Assembly: GCA_947498785.1 (NCBI GenBank)
Contig: CANMLS010000011.1
Coordinates: 78,869 to 142,868, forward strand
Length of the DNA stretch: 64,000 nt
Direction: 5' to 3'
Origin: an uncultured Aquimarina sp.
GTDB lineage: Bacteria; Bacteroidota; Bacteroidia; Flavobacteriales; Flavobacteriaceae
Of this stretch, positions 60,988-64,000 are shown in pieces; positions within the stretch are counted from its first letter, which is position 1, and each line of letters begins with the position of its first letter. The translations under genes were made by a program, and so were the position numbers. The notes beneath the pieces were generated by a model. It had not been told where the DNA came from, made no database searches, and worked only from the letters and a program-made list of their open reading frames with translations.

Positions 60988-62223
60988 CTATTTAAGCGCC
61001 TGATATACTAATTTTCTGAAATTTTTTCTAATTCTTAGTGATTCAGGACCTGACATTTGAGTCATGAATACTGTTGTAAACTGTTCTTTTGGATCTACAA
61101 TAAATGTAGTACTGTAAGCACCTTCCCAATAATATGCTCCTTCAGAATAAAACTCATTAGACGCTCCAGATTTGGTTATTATGTTTACTCCTAAACCAAA
61201 TGTGTTGTTCTTTCCCAGAATAGGTTCAAAACCTTTTGGGTAGTGAATGTCCTTTAATTGATCTGTCGATAGTAATTCTATTGATTTTCTGGATACGATT
61301 TGTTTACCGTTGTATTCTCCATTATTCAATAGCATTTGTGTAAATTTTAGATAATCTGAAGCAGTAGACACAAGGCCACTGCCACCCATAAATACAGTAT
61401 TTATTTTTCTTTTATCAAAACCAATAGCATTTTTGGAGAGGGTTAACGCATCGTCTTTGATTATATAAATGTCGACCAATTTATCAGGGTTTTCTTGATA
61501 TACATTAAACCCTGTTGTATTCATTTTAAGAGGATTAAATATATTTTTTTTGAGATAGGCTTCTAGAGAAATATTACTTAGTTTTTCAATTAGGTACCCT
61601 AAAATATCAGTGGATGGACCATAGGAAAATTGTTTTCCGGGTTGATGAACTAAAGGTACTGATCCCATTTTATCGATGAATTCTTTAAGATTAGATTCTT
61701 TTGGGTTAAAAAAGTTAATTTGGTTCTCTTTATAAATTTTGGAAACCTTTTTTCCTCCATAAGCATAACCTGCGGTGTGATTTAGCAATTGTCTAATGGT
61801 AACTGGGGTTTTTGTATCTAAATATTCTGATGAGGTATCATCATTAGTTAGAACTTGAGTGTTCTTAAGCTGAGGAATATATTTAGAGATAGGATCGTCC
61901 AAATCAAATAGTCCTTTTTCATATAGTTGTAATACTCCAATGCTGGTAACAACTTTTGTCATTGATGCTATTTTAAAATAATCATCTATTTTGAGAGATC
62001 TATTTGTTTCGATATTAGATTTTCCATTTACAAAAGAATAGATAAGATTATTTTTATCTGCAATCATTATCACCGACCCTTGCATTTTTTTATGAGCAAT
62101 ATCAGAAGTAATCCATTCTTCTATTTTTTTTAATCGATCACTATCAAAAGAGGTTGTTTGAGCAATTATAAAAGATGGAATGCTATTTACAAATAACAGG
62201 AAGAGTATTATTTTTTTTATCAT
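60988..62223 (-). CDS. Beta-lactamase-family serine hydrolase
   Basis: 411 residues with a signal peptide (IILFLLFVNSIPSFIIAQ). Class C-type fold: SxxK as ASMTK in YFKIASMTKVVTSIGVLQL, then the Y-motif in FSYGPSTDILGYLIEKL, and LLNHTAGYAYGG. The YxN position reads YGP, so penicillinase activity is doubtful; an esterase or peptidase of the AmpC family is likelier. It is 43 bases before the amidohydrolase gene, probably one operon. Confidence 0.92.
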   Translation of the reverse strand: MIKKIILFLLFVNSIPSFIIAQTTSFDSDRLKKIEEWITSDIAHKKMQGSVIMIADKNNLIYSFVNGKSNIETNRSLKIDDYFKIASMTKVVTSIGVLQLYEKGLFDLDDPISKYIPQLKNTQVLTNDDTSSEYLDTKTPVTIRQLLNHTAGYAYGGKKVSKIYKENQINFFNPKESNLKEFIDKMGSVPLVHQPGKQFSYGPSTDILGYLIEKLSNISLEAYLKKNIFNPLKMNTTGFNVYQENPDKLVDIYIIKDDALTLSKNAIGFDKRKINTVFMGGSGLVSTASDYLKFTQMLLNNGEYNGKQIVSRKSIELLSTDQLKDIHYPKGFEPILGKNNTFGLGVNIITKSGASNEFYSEGAYYWEGAYSTTFIVDPKEQFTTVFMTQMSGPESLRIRKNFRKLVYQALK

Positions 62224-62363
62224 CTGGATTTTTACTAACGTTAATACATAAAAAGCTAATTAACGAGCGATAATTTTTAAAACCTTTTTAAATGATAAAA
62301 TCGTCTGACAGAATTATGATTTCGTCAGGTTGTTAAGCACTGATTTCGATAAATAGTGATCTT

Positions 62364-63470
62364 TTAGATAATAAGTTCAAAATCGTATTTCTCAAACTCA
62401 TGGCCGTTAATAATGATGGATAATTGGTGTAATCCTGTATGAAATTTTCTGGTGGTGATGATTTTAAAAGATTGTTTTCTATGAATTAGTGTTGATGATT
62501 TTTCAGGATATATCTTTTCACTTATCTTAAAAACTTTTTTAGATAAACTCCCATTTGCTTTTTGATAATATAACCCATATTCTAATCGTAGTTTGGATGA
62601 TGAGTTACCAGTATTACTAAGTCTAAATGTAAATTCTAATGCACTTCCTATCCTGACCTTTGGAGTGTGAATCTGTAGATCTTCTATTTTGATAGTATCA
62701 ATGGCCCCATAACCAAATAGTTTCATTGTTTTCATATTACCTTGTTTCAATAGTGTTCTACAGGCATGTTTAACTAACCAATCGATGTTTTTTGATTTAC
62801 CATACCAGTCATAAGCAAGACAAATAACGATATCTGGATTATCCTTTGAAACGTCATTTAGATTATTGGCTACACTTCTTCGAACAGATTCGGATTCATC
62901 ATTTTTTAAGTGTTTTAAAATCGGAAGGATTGAGGTAGGGTCTTTTTTTAGAAAAGGAAGTGCCATAGCCCAAGGTAATCGTGGTCTACATCCTTCAGAA
63001 GATAGTCTTCGTACCATAGGATGTTGATGCCGTGACCATATTATCATCTGCTGAATTCCTTTCTCTGGAAATGCTAAAATAAAAGGACGAATAGCAAATT
63101 CACAACTTGTAAACTGGGTTATCTTTTCAATTGCTGCAATAGAAACATCGTACTCATTAATACCATAATATTCTATAAAATCAGGAAAAAACATGTATTC
63201 AAAACTGTCTTCATTGACACCGTCTTTTTGAAGTTGATCAATAATTTGTATAATCGTATGTACATTTTTAGAGTATTCGGGAGATAAATGATGCTGTAAG
63301 GCAATCACAATATGCCTCATACGCTGTTTTAATTCTTTATATTCCCATTCTGTATTAAAAATATGTTTAAGGAAAGAAGAAGTATTAAAATTTGGGACTA
63401 TTTGTTGAAGAGAATTTGTAAAGGTTTCAAAAAACTCGCTGGTGTAAATATTTTTAAGCAATTCTGCCAT
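62364..63470 (-). CDS. DNA alkylation repair protein, AlkD-like HEAT repeats
   Basis: 368 residues from the ATG at 63470 (MAELLKNIYTSEFFETF); upstream in-frame codons extend it without support. All-helical HEAT-like units (MIIWSRHQHPMVRRLSSEGCRPRLPWA, ILKHLKNDESESVRRSVANNLND) match AlkD-type alkylpurine DNA glycosylases. The C-terminal 90 residues are beta-rich and resemble an Ig-like extension (KVRIGSALEFTFRLSNTGNSSSKL). Presumably removes alkylated bases. Confidence 0.9.
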   Translation of the reverse strand: MAELLKNIYTSEFFETFTNSLQQIVPNFNTSSFLKHIFNTEWEYKELKQRMRHIVIALQHHLSPEYSKNVHTIIQIIDQLQKDGVNEDSFEYMFFPDFIEYYGINEYDVSIAAIEKITQFTSCEFAIRPFILAFPEKGIQQMIIWSRHQHPMVRRLSSEGCRPRLPWAMALPFLKKDPTSILPILKHLKNDESESVRRSVANNLNDVSKDNPDIVICLAYDWYGKSKNIDWLVKHACRTLLKQGNMKTMKLFGYGAIDTIKIEDLQIHTPKVRIGSALEFTFRLSNTGNSSSKLRLEYGLYYQKANGSLSKKVFKISEKIYPEKSSTLIHRKQSFKIITTRKFHTGLHQLSIIINGHEFEKYDFELII

Positions 63471-64000
63471 TATGATCCATTCTTTGGTTTGGTGTAAAAG
63501 TAAAATGTGATAATGACAACTATATGTCAGCAACTGATAGTATTTCAAAAATATTTAGATGTATTATACTATTACGGTAGTTTTTTAAAAAATATTACCT
63601 TTTTGGATATCGATATTTTTTTACTCTTAAAATAGACAATACTGGTAATTGACTCTTGATTGTAATGTTCCAGAAAAAATAAAAATGAAAGAACCTCCTC
63701 AGATTAGAAAACTAATATATAAACCTTATAAATAAATACGATTAATAGTCATATAGAAAATTTAGAAATGGAATTCTTTATGATGATACCACTTTTAATT
63801 TATTCATTAATGATGCATTTAAATGTTACTACATGGTACGTACTGGTTTTTGGAATATCAAAGCGGGAATTCCACTCTTGATAAATCTTAAATTGCTATG
63901 AGTAGTGAGATGTTCTTATATTTTTATAGGGTTACCCATTTAGTTCGCAATTATTTTTAGTTGTTTAACAGTTACGGGTTCATGCATAGTACACCTTTCT
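63471..64000. other. Gene-poor end of the window
   Basis: 530 bases. A 37-codon plus-strand frame at 63768-63881 (MEFFMMIPLLIYSLMMHLN) looks like a short hydrophobic peptide but has no supporting context. No strong repeats or terminators. Confidence 0.4.

Noticed and set aside
63768..63881. 37-codon hydrophobic plus-strand peptide near the window end
   Set aside because: Too short and without context or leader; not called.

Overview
The window is AT-rich chromosomal DNA from a marine member of the Flavobacteriia, most like Aquimarina or a close relative. This rests on gene content (GldH, a PorV-like protein of the type IX secretion system, RicT/PSP1, TrhO, S41 peptidase, many lipoproteins), on the lack of Shine-Dalgarno sequences, on -7 boxes of the TAnnTTTG kind, and on a Flavo-1-like RNA element. 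The genus is inference.

Layout: 1-8.3 kb is a haem block: hemA-hemC-hemD-hemE on the minus strand, a divergent AraC-type regulator, then hemH overlapping a MATE exporter. From 8.5 to 17.2 kb, all on the minus strand, lies a peptide-export locus: a peptidase-containing ABC transporter, a HlyD adaptor, a small HTH protein, two double-glycine-leader bacteriocin-like peptides, and at least nine intact plus two broken micropeptides. Most of the micropeptides are one transmembrane helix followed by a GxxxG-type motif. None of these peptides is in a usual long-ORF gene set; I read them directly.

17.5-21.7 kb is a second peptide module: a TPR-membrane-HTH regulator split by a (TA)7 tract, a 48-residue Cys-containing precursor-like peptide, and a lipoprotein prolyl oligopeptidase 12 bases after it. 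A near-identical 17-base motif precedes both the regulator and the peptide.

22-31 kb holds an ankyrin-like protein, a sugar dehydrogenase with a 21-bp tandem array upstream, a membrane AraC regulator, a two-gene segment flanked by 27-bp exact direct repeats, a 1037-residue BNR protein abutting hemJ, a Flavo-1-like RNA, a GNAT enzyme and an M57-type metalloprotease. 32-35 kb is the core yicC-gmk-nadD block, interrupted by an Abi_2 (AbiF/AbiD-like) HEPN gene with its own promoter and a structured leader. 35.8-37.3 kb has a TetR regulator, an AhpD-like enzyme and two matching operators, then a Cys-rich small peptide.

37.7-54 kb is mostly housekeeping: enoyl-CoA hydratase, histidine kinase, double ABC ATPase, PorV-like protein, S41 peptidase, a decayed outer-membrane-protein gene, a second membrane AraC regulator, scoA-peroxiredoxin-scoB, PBP1A, GldH, RicT and TrhO. 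54.8-58.1 kb carries two toxin-like proteins with a shared N-terminal region typical of contractile-injection-system cargo; one ends in a deaminase fold and the other has a DNA/RNA endonuclease domain. Repeats surround both. The window ends with a lipocalin-like lipoprotein, an amidohydrolase, a beta-lactamase-family hydrolase and an AlkD-like HEAT protein.

The most promising undescribed material is the GxxxG micropeptide cluster beside the exporter, followed by the possibly phase-variable peptide/TPR regulator/peptidase module, the Abi gene with an RNA-like leader, and the paired injection-system effectors.
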